64,000 bases of DNA from Leptotrichia sp. oral taxon 212 (GTDB lineage Bacteria; Fusobacteriota; Fusobacteriia; Fusobacteriales; Leptotrichiaceae): contig NZ_CP012410.1 of assembly GCF_001274535.1 (NCBI RefSeq), forward strand, positions 2,019,126-2,083,125, in the 5' to 3' direction. Made by a program: the position numbers and the translations under genes. How positions within the stretch are numbered: the stretch's first letter is position 1; each line of letters opens with the position of its first letter. Under the pieces are notes generated by a model. That model was not told where the DNA came from, did no database searches, and saw nothing but the letters and a program-made list of their open reading frames with translations. Positions 46,539-55,664 of this stretch are shown here, in pieces.

Positions 46539-46603
46539 AAAAATATAAAAAATTATATTTATGAATTATTTATAATTTCACAATATAAAACAGGAAATGA
46601 ATA
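46539..46603 (+). repeat. Dispersed copy of one arm of the 20-kb palindrome
   Basis: About 65 bases match 20014-20080 in the same orientation with about eight differences (shared TTATATTTATGAATTATTTA, then ACAAT and TAAAACA). It lies between selA and the double-cubane reductase gene, without the central terminator. Confidence 0.55.
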
Positions 46604-46634
46604 AATAAATTTTTCTATTTTAAAACAATTTCTA

Positions 46635-48008
46635 CTATATTTTCTTGAGACTTTCCACTACTAGATCAAATTCCTGTTCCCTCAAAGTCCTCATATCAAA
46701 AATAATACTATTTTCTTTAATTCTTGTAATAATTGGAATATCAGCTTCAAGTAAAATTCCTTCTATTTCTGTTGCAGTTTTCGTATTATGTGTCAGTTTT
46801 ACCGATACACTGTCAAGATATACTCCGGGATAACTTCCTCCGCCAATTTCTGCTTTATCTTCCATTATTTCAGATGTAAAAGCTGTTTCCTTAACCTTTT
46901 CAGCAAATTTACCGGCCTTTTCCCTCAATTCTTCCATTGACATGGAAATCATATTCAATGTGGGAATTTCCTTCAGTGCCTTTTGTTCATCCAGATATAG
47001 CCTGAATGTAGCCTCCAGTGCCGCTATTGTCATTTTATCCACACGCAGTGCACGTGTAAGCTGGTTTTTCTTCATGGCTTCTATATATTTTTTCTTTCCC
47101 ACTATTATTCCTGCCTGAGGCCCTCCAAGCAGCTTATCTCCACTAAATGTAACTACATCTATTCCGCTGTCCAGCACTTCCTTTACCGTAGGCTCATATG
47201 TAAGACCATAGGAAGTAAAGTCCACAAACTGTCCGCTTCCCAAATCATTTACAGCTACAAGGCCTTTTTCATGTGCCAGATCCGCAAGTTCCTTATAAGT
47301 CACTTCCTTTGTAAATCCTACTATCTTATAGTTGCTCGTATGAACTTTCAGCAGTATTCCTGTATTTTCATTAATAGCATTGACATAATCTTTCAGGTGT
47401 GTTTTGTTTGTTGTCCCTACTTCCTGTATAGTTCCACCACTAAGCTTGATTATTTCAGGAATTCTGAATGCTCCTCCTATTTCTACCAGCTCTCCACGGG
47501 ACACTACAATTTCCTTATCTTTTGCCAGCGTACTTAGAGTCAGCATTACAGCTGCCGCATTATTGTTTACCACAAGGACATCTTCTGCTCCTGTAAGACG
47601 TTTAATAATATCTATAAGATGGACATATCTGCTCCCTCTCTGCTTTTCTGCAAGATTAAATTCCAGATTGGAATAATTGAATGCAACATCTATAAGATTT
47701 TCCTTTATACTTTCACTGAGGATACTTCTTCCAAGATTGGTATGAAGTATTGTTCCTGTTGCATTTATAACCCTTCTTAGCGAGTATTTATAGTTTTTCT
47801 TCACTGAAAGATTTATTTTTTCTATAATTTCTTCCATTGAAGGGACTTCACTCAGATTATTATTCAATATTTCATTTTTTATATTTTCTGTTTCTTTTTT
47901 CACAATATCCTTTACAAAAACTTCAGGATACTCCTCCAGTAACTGTTTTACCTCTTCCGTCATAAGTATTTTATTAATTGCCGGTATTTGTGACAGTAAA
48001 TGTTTCAT
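46635..48008 (-). CDS. selA: L-seryl-tRNA(Sec) selenium transferase
   Basis: 457 residues, PLP enzyme of fold type I. The Lys forming the Schiff base is K292 (FSGDKLLGGPQAG), with RRVINATGTILHTNLGRS (79-96) and GELVEIGGAFRIP near 172. It replaces the serine hydroxyl on tRNA-Sec by selenium from selenophosphate. It begins three bases after selB in the operon. Confidence 0.96.
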   Translation of the reverse strand: MKHLLSQIPAINKILMTEEVKQLLEEYPEVFVKDIVKKETENIKNEILNNNLSEVPSMEEIIEKINLSVKKNYKYSLRRVINATGTILHTNLGRSILSESIKENLIDVAFNYSNLEFNLAEKQRGSRYVHLIDIIKRLTGAEDVLVVNNNAAAVMLTLSTLAKDKEIVVSRGELVEIGGAFRIPEIIKLSGGTIQEVGTTNKTHLKDYVNAINENTGILLKVHTSNYKIVGFTKEVTYKELADLAHEKGLVAVNDLGSGQFVDFTSYGLTYEPTVKEVLDSGIDVVTFSGDKLLGGPQAGIIVGKKKYIEAMKKNQLTRALRVDKMTIAALEATFRLYLDEQKALKEIPTLNMISMSMEELREKAGKFAEKVKETAFTSEIMEDKAEIGGGSYPGVYLDSVSVKLTHNTKTATEIEGILLEADIPIITRIKENSIIFDMRTLREQEFDLVVESLKKI

Positions 48009-48011
48009 GCT

Positions 48012-49895
48012 TTATACCTCATTTCCCTTTACTCTGTAATCTTCAACTCTTTTTGTTACACCTGCCTTGTCCATATATTCCAATATCGGCAGGGCGTATT
48101 TTCTGCTTGAACCCGTCATATCCCTAAATTCTGAAAGCAGCAGTTTCTTATTTCCTTCAAAATGTTTCAGAACCTTGTTTTTTGCCTCATCAAACATACG
48201 GACATGTATAACGATATCCTCATTTAGCCTGATTACGGTATCTCCTAGCAGTGAATCAAGAACCTCGTTTGATATTTTATTACCTTTTGTAAGTTCCTTT
48301 ATAGCTGGAGGTGTAAATTCACTTTCCAGAAGAGTCTTCTCAATACGTTTCTTTTCCTGCAGCTGTTTATCATCATATTTTACAGAAAAATCAAAAATTG
48401 AAACAAAATTTCCTTCCACCTTTAAAATTTTATTTGCGGAAAGAAGTTCAATTATGGCTGCAAATTCCTTCTGATTCATTTTAAACTTTGAAATAAGTTC
48501 CGCCTTGGATATTCCTTTTTTCAGCTTGAATTTCTTATGGTAGTCTGAGATAACAGCTGAAATTCTTTCGCTTATATCTTCATATTTTTTCGAATGTATA
48601 TATCCTTCCTTTGTCACGTATACAGCTTTTTCGTCAAGAAGTTCCGCCAAATCCTTTAATACTTCTTCATAAGATTTTTCAAGCGACTTTGCTATTTTAT
48701 CTGCTGTAACTGTATACTGCTGATTAAGTAAAATATAGTTTGCTATAAGATCCTTGCTACTTCCTTTGGACTGTATCTTAAGCTTACTTAAGATTTCTTC
48801 GTTAAATCTGTTATGCTTCTTAGGATTGCAGTCCAGAATTACTCCCCCACCTATTGTTATCATAGGCGAATAAGTCCTTATAATAAATTTATCATAATTT
48901 TTTACAGATATCTCTTCTTCAAGACGCAGCTGTGCAAAACCTTTATCTCCTGCTTCAAGGACATCTCCACCAAGCGGAACGAATCTTGCCATCACTTCAG
49001 AAGTTCCTGTATAGACTCTTACCCTGTCCCAAAGTTCAAGGTTTATTCCTGAATCCTTTATCATCTGAACTTCTGTATCCAGCATATATGTCTTTGTCAG
49101 TGTTCCAGGAGTTGCAAGCGAGCATCCCCTTCCTATATCTTCAACCTTTATATTAGTAAGATTTATCGCAGTCCTCTGACCTGCATAGGCTGTTTTCACA
49201 TCTTCCTTATGAACCTGAATGTTCCTTACCTTTGTTTTTATGTCATGCGGATAAACTTCCAGTTCATCTCCTACTGAAATCTTTCCTTCAGTTAAAGTTC
49301 CAGTTATTACTGTTCCAAATCCTTTCACCTGAAACGCCCTGTCTATATTGAGACGTACATTCCCTGAATTTTTAAGCTCCGCTATATCATCTGTCTTTTT
49401 ATCAATTATATGCAGAAGCTCATCTATCCCCTTACGTGAAACAGAATCCACCTCCACAATAGGACTTCCCTCAAGCGGTGTCCCCTTTATAAAATCTTCT
49501 ATATCTTCTCTTACAAGGGTTATGTAGTCTGCATCTGCAAGGTCTATCTTTGTCATTACTATTATAAAGTTTTCTATACCTAATAATGACAGTATATCAG
49601 CATGCTCCTTTGTCTGAGGCATTATTCCTTCCCTTGCATCTACCAGAAGCAGTACAAGATTAATCCCTACAGCACCTACAAGCATATTCTTTATGAATTT
49701 TTCGTGTCCGGGAACATCCACAACCCCGCATCTTTTACCACTCGGCAAATCAAAATATGCAAATCCAAGGTTTATAGATATTCCCCTTTCCTTCTCCTCC
49801 GTCATTGTATCTGTTTCAATACCGCTAAGAGCTTTTATCAGTGTCGTCTTCCCATGATCAATGTGTCCTGCAGTACCTATTATTACATTACTCAT
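48012..49895 (-). CDS. selB: Selenocysteine-specific elongation factor SelB
   Basis: About 627 residues. EF-Tu-like G domain with GHIDHGKTTL, DVPGHEKFIK and TKIDLAD, then domains II and III and four C-terminal winged helices that bind the SECIS hairpin. I place the start at 49895 (MSNVIIGTAG; GAGAGAGA upstream), but an ATG at 49913 overlapping the preceding stop (TAATG) would add six residues and couple translation. Confidence 0.95.
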   Translation of the reverse strand: MSNVIIGTAGHIDHGKTTLIKALSGIETDTMTEEKERGISINLGFAYFDLPSGKRCGVVDVPGHEKFIKNMLVGAVGINLVLLLVDAREGIMPQTKEHADILSLLGIENFIIVMTKIDLADADYITLVREDIEDFIKGTPLEGSPIVEVDSVSRKGIDELLHIIDKKTDDIAELKNSGNVRLNIDRAFQVKGFGTVITGTLTEGKISVGDELEVYPHDIKTKVRNIQVHKEDVKTAYAGQRTAINLTNIKVEDIGRGCSLATPGTLTKTYMLDTEVQMIKDSGINLELWDRVRVYTGTSEVMARFVPLGGDVLEAGDKGFAQLRLEEEISVKNYDKFIIRTYSPMITIGGGVILDCNPKKHNRFNEEILSKLKIQSKGSSKDLIANYILLNQQYTVTADKIAKSLEKSYEEVLKDLAELLDEKAVYVTKEGYIHSKKYEDISERISAVISDYHKKFKLKKGISKAELISKFKMNQKEFAAIIELLSANKILKVEGNFVSIFDFSVKYDDKQLQEKKRIEKTLLESEFTPPAIKELTKGNKISNEVLDSLLGDTVIRLNEDIVIHVRMFDEAKNKVLKHFEGNKKLLLSEFRDMTGSSRKYALPILEYMDKAGVTKRVEDYRVKGNEV

Positions 49896-49912
49896 AAAAT
49901 CTCTCTCTTTCA

Positions 49913-50212
49913 TTATCTATTTATTTCTATAACGCTGTTGTCCTCATAAAGCAGTTCCACTTCTCTTTTTATACCTATTTTCCTCGAATAATATAATGCC
50001 TTGTATCTCACATCTTCCTTTTCCAGCGTTTCTATCAGCCTACTGAAATTATTCCATGGAGTTTTCAACATAAAACCGCATCCAAGAGAAATTAAAGGAT
50101 GAACCGGAACCAGTCCTGCATCAATTTTTTCAGTATCACATATATTATCCGCTTTTATTGCATCGTGTGTATTATGAAACACCACTATTCCTTCATCTAT
50201 TGTTTTAGTCAT
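49913..50212 (-). CDS. DUF3343-type putative selenium/sulfur carrier
   Basis: 99 residues resembling the DUF3343 family: VVFHNTHDAIKADNICD at the start and VPVHPLISLGCGFMLKT in the middle, with Cys at the conserved CG position. Such genes recur in sel operons and have been proposed to act in selenium handling; no function is proven. Between yedF and selB, overlapping the possible early selB start by one base. Confidence 0.8.
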   Translation of the reverse strand: MTKTIDEGIVVFHNTHDAIKADNICDTEKIDAGLVPVHPLISLGCGFMLKTPWNNFSRLIETLEKEDVRYKALYYSRKIGIKREVELLYEDNSVIEINR

Positions 50213-50219
50213 AAGTCAC

Positions 50220-50834
50220 CTACGGTCTTACCACTCTGTCTGCAGCACGCATTTCTTCAACTATAAAATACATATTTGATGTGCTACCTATTGCCAGATC
50301 AACTTTATAATAGTCTATACATGCTCCACAGGACATAATTTCCACTCCATTTTCCTGCAATACTTTCAGTTCTTCCAATACATGGCTCTGATTTTTATCT
50401 GCAAGCAGAACTCCTCCGTTATAAAATATTATTTTTTTAGGAAGTACTTCCTGCTCTGTCAAAGTGTATAAGAATGCCTTCATCAGTTTTTTCCCAAGTT
50501 CTTCACTTCCATGTCCCATTATCTGTTTATTTACAACTACAATATAGCTGTCATCCTGAGCCTTTATAACCTGTGTTTTTTCCTCTGTAACTTCTTTTAC
50601 GGAATTTTCCTTATCTGTCACAGAATTTGATATTGTCACTATATATTCTTCATCACTTATTTTTTTTACATCTATATCATAATTAAGCTGTTCAGCAAGC
50701 TTTGTAAGGTTTTCAGTCGCTATAAAATTATCTACCGTTGTTTCAACCACATCATATTCAGCCAGTAATTTTTTTGTCTGAACTACAGGTAATGGACACG
50801 CCATCCCTTTAGCATTAAATTCATGTTTTTTCAT
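50220..50834 (-). CDS. yedF: Sulfurtransferase-like selenium metabolism protein YedF
   Basis: 204 residues. The N-terminal TusA-like domain has CPLPVVQTKK (C13), the active-site motif of sulfur carriers; the C-terminal half is DsrE-like (VVVNKQIMGHGSEELGKKL, IIFYNGGV, SCGACIDYY). The family appears in selenium loci and presumably carries a persulfide or selenide. Seven bases before the DUF3343 gene. Confidence 0.9.
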   Translation of the reverse strand: MKKHEFNAKGMACPLPVVQTKKLLAEYDVVETTVDNFIATENLTKLAEQLNYDIDVKKISDEEYIVTISNSVTDKENSVKEVTEEKTQVIKAQDDSYIVVVNKQIMGHGSEELGKKLMKAFLYTLTEQEVLPKKIIFYNGGVLLADKNQSHVLEELKVLQENGVEIMSCGACIDYYKVDLAIGSTSNMYFIVEEMRAADRVVRP

Positions 50835-50908
50835 TTTATATCATTCCCTTCGTTACAAATTTCGTTTTAATTTTTTAATACATATAATAAATATAGTTTC
50901 AACCTGAT

Positions 50909-51934
50909 TTACAGGACTATCACATCTTTTTCCTGTCTTTTTACAACTTTTCCCACTATGGCACTTTTTATTTCCAGTTCGTTTAATTTTTCAAGCAGTT
51001 CTTTCCCATATTTTTCAGGCAGACTTATAAGCAGCCCTCCTGACGTCTGCGGATCAAACATGATTTCCTCCATTGGAAAATCATTAATCTTAAAGTCAAC
51101 CTTATCCTTAAGATAATTTCTGTTTAACTGTCCTCCTGCCGTAATTACAAACTCACTTGCACAGTGATATGCTTCAGGAAGCACAGGAACATTTCCAGAA
51201 AAAATTTCAGCTGAATATTTTCCATCCAGCATTTCCACCAGATGCCCTAAAAATCCAAAACCTGTTATATCAGTACAGCTGTTTACGGGATATTCTTCCA
51301 TAATTTCAGCCGCGTATTTATTTAATGTTGTCATCTGCTTGACACACACAGCAAAAGCTTCTTCAGAACATTCTTTTATCATATGTGCAGAATTTATAAT
51401 GCTTACACCTAAAGGTTTTGTCACTATAAGTACATCACCTTCTTTACAGTTGTTGTTTACCAGTATTTTATCAGGGTGTACAACTCCTGTAACGGATAAT
51501 CCGTATTTTGGTGTAGAATCATGTATTGAATGCCCTCCGGCAAGAACTCCGCCTGCTTCGTGAACTTTTTCAGCGCCACCTTTTAATATCTGTTTCAATA
51601 TCTCCATATCCATTTTCTCAGGAAAGGCAACTATATTCAAAGCTGTTATTACCTTCCCTCCCATTGCATAAACATCACTTAATGCATTCGTTGCCGCTAT
51701 CTGTCCATATAAATACGGGTCATTTATCATTGTTGTGAAGAAATCCAATGTCTGAATAATTGCCTTATCTTCAGATATTTTATAAACTGCTGCGTCATCA
51801 GATGATTCATAACCTACTATAAGATTTTCATCCTTCTTTTTAGGCAGATCATCCAGTAGACCTGATAGAGCTCCCGGCCCTATTTTTGAGTTTCAGCCTC
51901 CACAAACTATCATGCTTAATTTTTTCCCGTCCAT
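50909..51934 (-). CDS. selD: Selenide,water dikinase SelD, a selenoprotein (UGA at codon 14)
   Basis: 341 residues when UGA at 51895-51893 is read as selenocysteine: MDGKKLSMIVCGG-U-NSKIGPGAL. The start ATG (51934) has GAAGGAGAGAGGG in front. Without readthrough only the part from about 51748 appears as an ORF, which lacks the active-site loop. The active-site Cys or Sec followed by Lys (U-x-x-K) is the family hallmark. Downstream come ESSDDAAVYKI, ATNALSDVYAMGG, GGHSIHDSTPKYG and DPQTSGGLL. A hairpin starting ten bases after the UGA fits a bacterial SECIS. It makes selenophosphate from selenide and ATP; requiring Sec for its own activity links its synthesis to selenium supply. Confidence 0.95.
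51865..51883 (-). promoter_or_regulatory. Putative bacterial SECIS hairpin in selD
   Basis: Immediately past the UGA and nine bases, the mRNA reads ATAGGGC, CGGGA, GCTCTAT: a seven-pair stem (one G-U) with a GG-containing 5-nt loop beginning 17 bases after the UGA, in the range that SelB needs. Confidence 0.7.
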
Positions 51935-52130
51935 CCCTCTCTCCTTCTGACTATATTATTTCATTATATCATTTAATAATTTTATTATATCATTTGATAC
52001 TAAAAAACCAAAATAACATAAAAAAATGCAGTATTATTTTTTATTATATCTATATAATAAAAAATATCACTCATGGAACAACTAAATTTCTACTAAGTGA
52101 TACTGCTTTTATAATTTATTCTTATCATAC

Positions 52131-52232
52131 TGGCGGGAATGTGTGGGAATCGAACCCACCTGAGAGGCTCTTAACCCCTCACGCCGGTTTTGAAGACCGG
52201 AGAGAACACCAGAACTCATCCACTCCCATTCC
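52131..52232 (-). tRNA. selC: tRNA-Sec (TCA), selC
   Basis: About 102 nt with encoded CCA. Anticodon loop CTTCAAA (TCA), long variable arm (TGAGGGG/CCTCTCA), T-arm GTGGG-TTCGATT-CCCAC and an eight-nucleotide 3' acceptor strand as in Sec tRNAs. The 5' strand GGAATG pairs with CATTCC, but the 3' strand then has an extra C before G-CCA, so the end of the acceptor is not a perfect 8-bp helix in either register. Confidence 0.93.
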
Positions 52233-52241
52233 AATGCAATA

Positions 52242-52270
52242 ATTATACTACATAAATTATTTAAAAGCAA
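52242..52270 (-). promoter_or_regulatory. Promoter of selC
   Basis: On the minus strand TTGCTT (52270-52265), 17 nt, TATAAT (52247-52242), which would start transcription within a few bases of the mature 5' end. Confidence 0.6.
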
Positions 52271-52503
52271 TATCAAATTTAAATAATAGGTACAAATTTA
52301 ATATCCATGCTATATATTGACTATTAAAGCATTATAAAAAAATTTCCGGAAAAATAACAGAAACAAATACTCAAAATATCAAAATTTAAATTAAAATACA
52401 TTGATTAGATTTATTTTCATAAGAAAAATAGCTCTTTTTGATTAAATAGCTAATTAGATAAGAATTTATATGTTTTAATTGAAAGCCTTTCGAATTTTAA
52501 CTT

Positions 52504-52674
52504 TTATTTATTTGTATAAAAAATAGAAAGAAATAACAAACAATATAAATTTCCTATCACATTTTCAGCATAAAGAACAGCCTGCTCTTTTACCAGCTTC
52601 AATGTTCAAGAGCATAAATCTATACCATTTTGTAATTTCTTTATATGTGATATTTTGAAATTATAGTTGTTCAT
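52504..52674 (-). other. UGA-interrupted small ORF with promoter and RBS: decayed gene or candidate selenopeptide
   Basis: AGGAGG (52690-52685) and an ATG at 52674 open 22 codons (MNNYNFKISHIKKLQNG, then IDLCS), then UGA (52608-52606), then 33 further codons to a TAA at 52504. A sigma-70 promoter (TTGCAT, 17 nt, TAAAAT; 52754-52726) precedes it. Downstream of the UGA a seven-pair hairpin AAGAGCA-GGC-TGTTCTT starts about 17 bases on. I recognise no family, and the part after the UGA has no clear protein pattern. A pseudogene is the more likely explanation. Apart from this ORF the 52.23-52.95 kb gap holds only the selC promoter and a terminator. Confidence 0.3.
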
Positions 52675-52792
52675 GTTAGTTCTTCCTCCTTTTCTCAGTT
52701 TTATATCTTTAATATGTTTACATTTATTTTACCTCATAAACTTAAATAATGCAAGATTTTGAAACAGTCTTTTTTTGATTTTTTATTACAAA

Positions 52793-52844
52793 AAAATATG
52801 ACCCCTCATTTTTTCTAATTTTATGAAGTTTTTGGTCATATTTT
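52793..52844 (-). terminator. Terminator downstream of the 52951-53238 gene
   Basis: AAAATATGACC (52793-52803) and GGTCATATTTT (52834-52844) around about 30 nt; on the minus strand the stem is followed by a T-run. Confidence 0.6.
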
Positions 52845-52950
52845 ATTATTTTACCATGTCCTGTAATTTCACTTTCCTATATTTCTGGTTTTTACTGTTT
52901 GGTTTATCAGGAATTGTTCTTTCAAAAATATAGCAATATTTTTAAATCAA

Positions 52951-53238
52951 TTATTGAACATAATCAAAAGTTTCCAAAGTTAAATTTCTATTCCCATTTC
53001 CATAGAAATATACTTTAAATACTGTTCCTTTGGAAAATTTATAATAAGTCTGGTCTACAAGTCCTGTAAAATTAAATGTTTTTCCTGACTGAAGGCTGAC
53101 ACAATTTGCATATTTTTTACCATCTTTTGTCATACCTTTTGAAGTTACACGGCATCTTTCCACTGTCCTTAAAGTTTTTTGTGCTGCAAAACTATAGACA
53201 TTTCCTAATATTAGAAATGTAAAAATAATTTTTTTCAT
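52951..53238 (-). CDS. Small exported protein, unknown
   Basis: 95 residues. Signal peptide (MKKIIFTFLILGNVYSFAA), then a compact beta-rich domain with two Cys (ERCRVTSKG, KYANCVSLQSG) that may form a disulfide, ending in aromatic-rich strands (VFKVYFYGNGN). I do not recognise a family. First of a long series of secreted proteins. Confidence 0.7.
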   Translation of the reverse strand: MKKIIFTFLILGNVYSFAAQKTLRTVERCRVTSKGMTKDGKKYANCVSLQSGKTFNFTGLVDQTYYKFSKGTVFKVYFYGNGNRNLTLETFDYVQ

Positions 53239-53332
53239 AATAAATCATCTCCCATTATTATAATCTTTAATCATTAATAAAAATCTATATGCGTTTTTAT
53301 TTCCATTTCTTTTAATTTTTCAGTTTTTATAT

Positions 53333-53935
53333 TTATCTGATGTTCCATGATGATGTTACTATTTCCAGTAATTTCGTAATGTTGTTTGGCTTTGCAATTA
53401 CTGCTACATAATACACTTCATTTTCAGCATCTATAAATATCATTGAAGCCTGAAGATTATTATTATTCACTGTTTCAGAAAATATCAGATAAGCCTGATG
53501 GCCATTTATACTGTTTTGATAAAGTTTCAGGTTTTCTTTTTTTTGACCCTGATTTACTAGCTCCGCTATCATTTGTGTTGCCGCTTTTTCTGCATTTACT
53601 CCTTCTTCAGACGGTACTTTATCCAGAATAATCATTTCATTCTCATCATTTTTTATTCCAGCGCTTGTAGAATCTGTATTATTCTGGATTTCATTCCAGT
53701 TTCCCTTTGGATAATTTATAAATCCTACTGTTTCATTTCCAAATCTACCGTTATTTGTGTCCTGTATAACATCACTTTTCTGAAAACTGTTATTTTCCGG
53801 TACCTGCTGCACAGAACTATTTTTATTTTCAGAAATTTCATTTTCAGGATTTTCATTATTTTTCTGATTGTCACTTTTCATGGCACACGATAAAAACATC
53901 AATATTGTTAAAAATATAAACAGAACTTTTTTCAT
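53333..53935 (-). CDS. Lipoprotein of unknown function
   Basis: 200 residues, lipobox LFLSC, then an Asn/Glu/Ser-rich spacer (about 20-75) and a C-terminal domain (GFINYPKGNWNEIQNN, YQNSINGHQAYLIFSET, NEVYYVAVIAKP) with strand-rich pattern. The fold resembles PsbP/lipoprotein-like domains that follow a surface spacer, but there is no certain family. The gene is preceded by a good RBS (GAGGAGATT). Confidence 0.7.
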   Translation of the reverse strand: MKKVLFIFLTILMFLSCAMKSDNQKNNENPENEISENKNSSVQQVPENNSFQKSDVIQDTNNGRFGNETVGFINYPKGNWNEIQNNTDSTSAGIKNDENEMIILDKVPSEEGVNAEKAATQMIAELVNQGQKKENLKLYQNSINGHQAYLIFSETVNNNNLQASMIFIDAENEVYYVAVIAKPNNITKLLEIVTSSWNIR

Positions 53936-53973
53936 TTGTAATCTCCTCTTTTCCCTTTAAAACTCTATATTTA

Positions 53974-55095
53974 TTACCATTGTACACCCAGCCTTTTTGC
54001 AAGTTGTACATAATTTGCAGGAGGCATCCAGTATTTAATAATTTTTTTGTTTTTATTGAATACATCCAGTGCTTTTTCTTTTTCGCCTTTTTTCAGATAA
54101 ACATCTATCATAATTCTGAACAGTTCATTCATCGGATGATTTCTACTACTTTCATAAACAAATTCCGGATATTTTTTTGTATCGACATTTTTATATGCTT
54201 CAATTCCTTTTTGTGCATAATTTAATATTTCTGAATAATTATCAGGATAATTATGATAAATAAAATCTGTCATAATACGGTATCCTTCCGGATAATCAGG
54301 GAGATTTTCTATTAATTTTTGCGATATTCTTTTAAAATTGATGTTATCAGGATTTTTTACCGGTGAGTAAAGTATTAGAAGCATTTTATAATCATCAATT
54401 TTTGCTGTTTTATTTTTTATTTTTTCCTCTTTTTCACTAATTAAAAGCTCTTTTTCTTCCTTTGTTGTTATAGGACTTCTTGCTATTTCCCCTATTGTTT
54501 TATCCATCCCCTTTATTTTATAATTATCAAGTGAAAGAATATTTATAAATTCCTTATTGCAGTCTTTGGGAATTACCCATCTTCCGATTGGAATATTATA
54601 TTCAAATTTTACAGTCATCTCTTTTTCGATATATTTTATGTCATTCTTCTTTAATTCACTTTTTAAAAAGGAAGATATTTCCTGTTCTATTATTTCCATC
54701 TGTGTTAGGCTGCTTTTTCCTTTAACTAACGAATTAAAATCTTTATTTTTATAAAATTTAGACATTATATAGTTTAAATCGGGATATTTTAGTGACACAT
54801 TTACATAAGCCAGTTTTATGTCCCTTCCGTTTCCATTTTTCTGCTTCGTTAGTTCAATTTTATTTATTTTATATGTAAGATATTTATAGCTTTCCTGTGA
54901 AGTACGCCAGACATTCCTCCATATTAAATGATATTCATTAACTTTTTTTGTATCTTCATTTTTTGCTGCATTGATATAATCTTCAAAAGCCGCTATTACA
55001 GCCTTTTTATCATCATTCTCTTCAGCACTTTGGCTAATTTCGCAGCTTGTTATAAACATAATTGCCAGTAAAATAAATGATATAAATCTTTTCAT
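53974..55095 (-). CDS. Lipoprotein with TPR-like C-terminal part
   Basis: 373 residues, lipobox FITSC. The N-terminal half has a NTF2-like look (AVIAAFEDYINAAKNEDTKKVNEYH); the C-terminal part has helical pairs (GYRIMTDFIYHNYPDNYSEILNYAQKGIEAYK, and MIDVYLKKGEKEKALDVFNKNKK). Similar motifs occur in the lipoprotein at 58061, so they may be a family. Periplasmic scaffold is a guess. Confidence 0.65.
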   Translation of the reverse strand: MKRFISFILLAIMFITSCEISQSAEENDDKKAVIAAFEDYINAAKNEDTKKVNEYHLIWRNVWRTSQESYKYLTYKINKIELTKQKNGNGRDIKLAYVNVSLKYPDLNYIMSKFYKNKDFNSLVKGKSSLTQMEIIEQEISSFLKSELKKNDIKYIEKEMTVKFEYNIPIGRWVIPKDCNKEFINILSLDNYKIKGMDKTIGEIARSPITTKEEKELLISEKEEKIKNKTAKIDDYKMLLILYSPVKNPDNINFKRISQKLIENLPDYPEGYRIMTDFIYHNYPDNYSEILNYAQKGIEAYKNVDTKKYPEFVYESSRNHPMNELFRIMIDVYLKKGEKEKALDVFNKNKKIIKYWMPPANYVQLAKRLGVQW

Positions 55096-55179
55096 GATTC
55101 CTCCTGATTTTTCTAATAATAAATTTTCCTGATTGCACTAAAAATGCTATATTTTTTAGCTTTTTAATCAAAAAGTAAA

Positions 55180-55605
55180 CTATTTTTTTATATTTTCTGG
55201 AGTAGATGCCACATCTTTGGAAAATGTCATTGAAATTCCTGTATCCTGATTATACTGCACTTTTCCATTTTTTACAATAATTTCATCTGATTCCTTGCCA
55301 TTTCCTACAAGAATGTATTTTCCGTTGCCCTTACTTTGCATATCATAAGTTCCTGCCTTTGTTATACAGTTCCCGTTAACTACATTGTTAAGACTTATAT
55401 AAGCAATATTTCCTTTTATTTCAAAATATGAATTTTCAAAACATTCCTGACCTGCCACCTTTACAATCTGCCCTTTTGTAGTAAGCGTTTCCACATTATA
55501 TTTTCCTGAAATGCCACTTTGGGAAACTTTCCCCTTTGCTTCACATCCCATACTCATTAAAATCATTCCTGCCATCATAGCTAGATTTATTTTTTTATTT
55601 TTCAT
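55180..55605 (-). CDS. Lipoprotein, META/lipocalin-like small domain, unknown
   Basis: 141 residues, lipobox LMSMGC. The mature part reads as a small beta-barrel (ISGKYNVETLTTKGQIV, YFEIKGNIAYISL, GTYDMQSKGNGKYILVG). Two Cys (QECFEN and GNCITKAG) may pair. No firm family assignment. Confidence 0.6.
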   Translation of the reverse strand: MKNKKINLAMMAGMILMSMGCEAKGKVSQSGISGKYNVETLTTKGQIVKVAGQECFENSYFEIKGNIAYISLNNVVNGNCITKAGTYDMQSKGNGKYILVGNGKESDEIIVKNGKVQYNQDTGISMTFSKDVASTPENIKK

Positions 55606-55664
55606 TTTTTCACCTCTGTCTGTATTTAACTATTCAAAATTCCATCAGCTATTTTCTTATCCTA

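Noticed and set aside
51886-52242. 118-codon plus ORF over the selD start and selC
   Set aside because: Covers selC and the SelD Sec region in antisense; not a gene.
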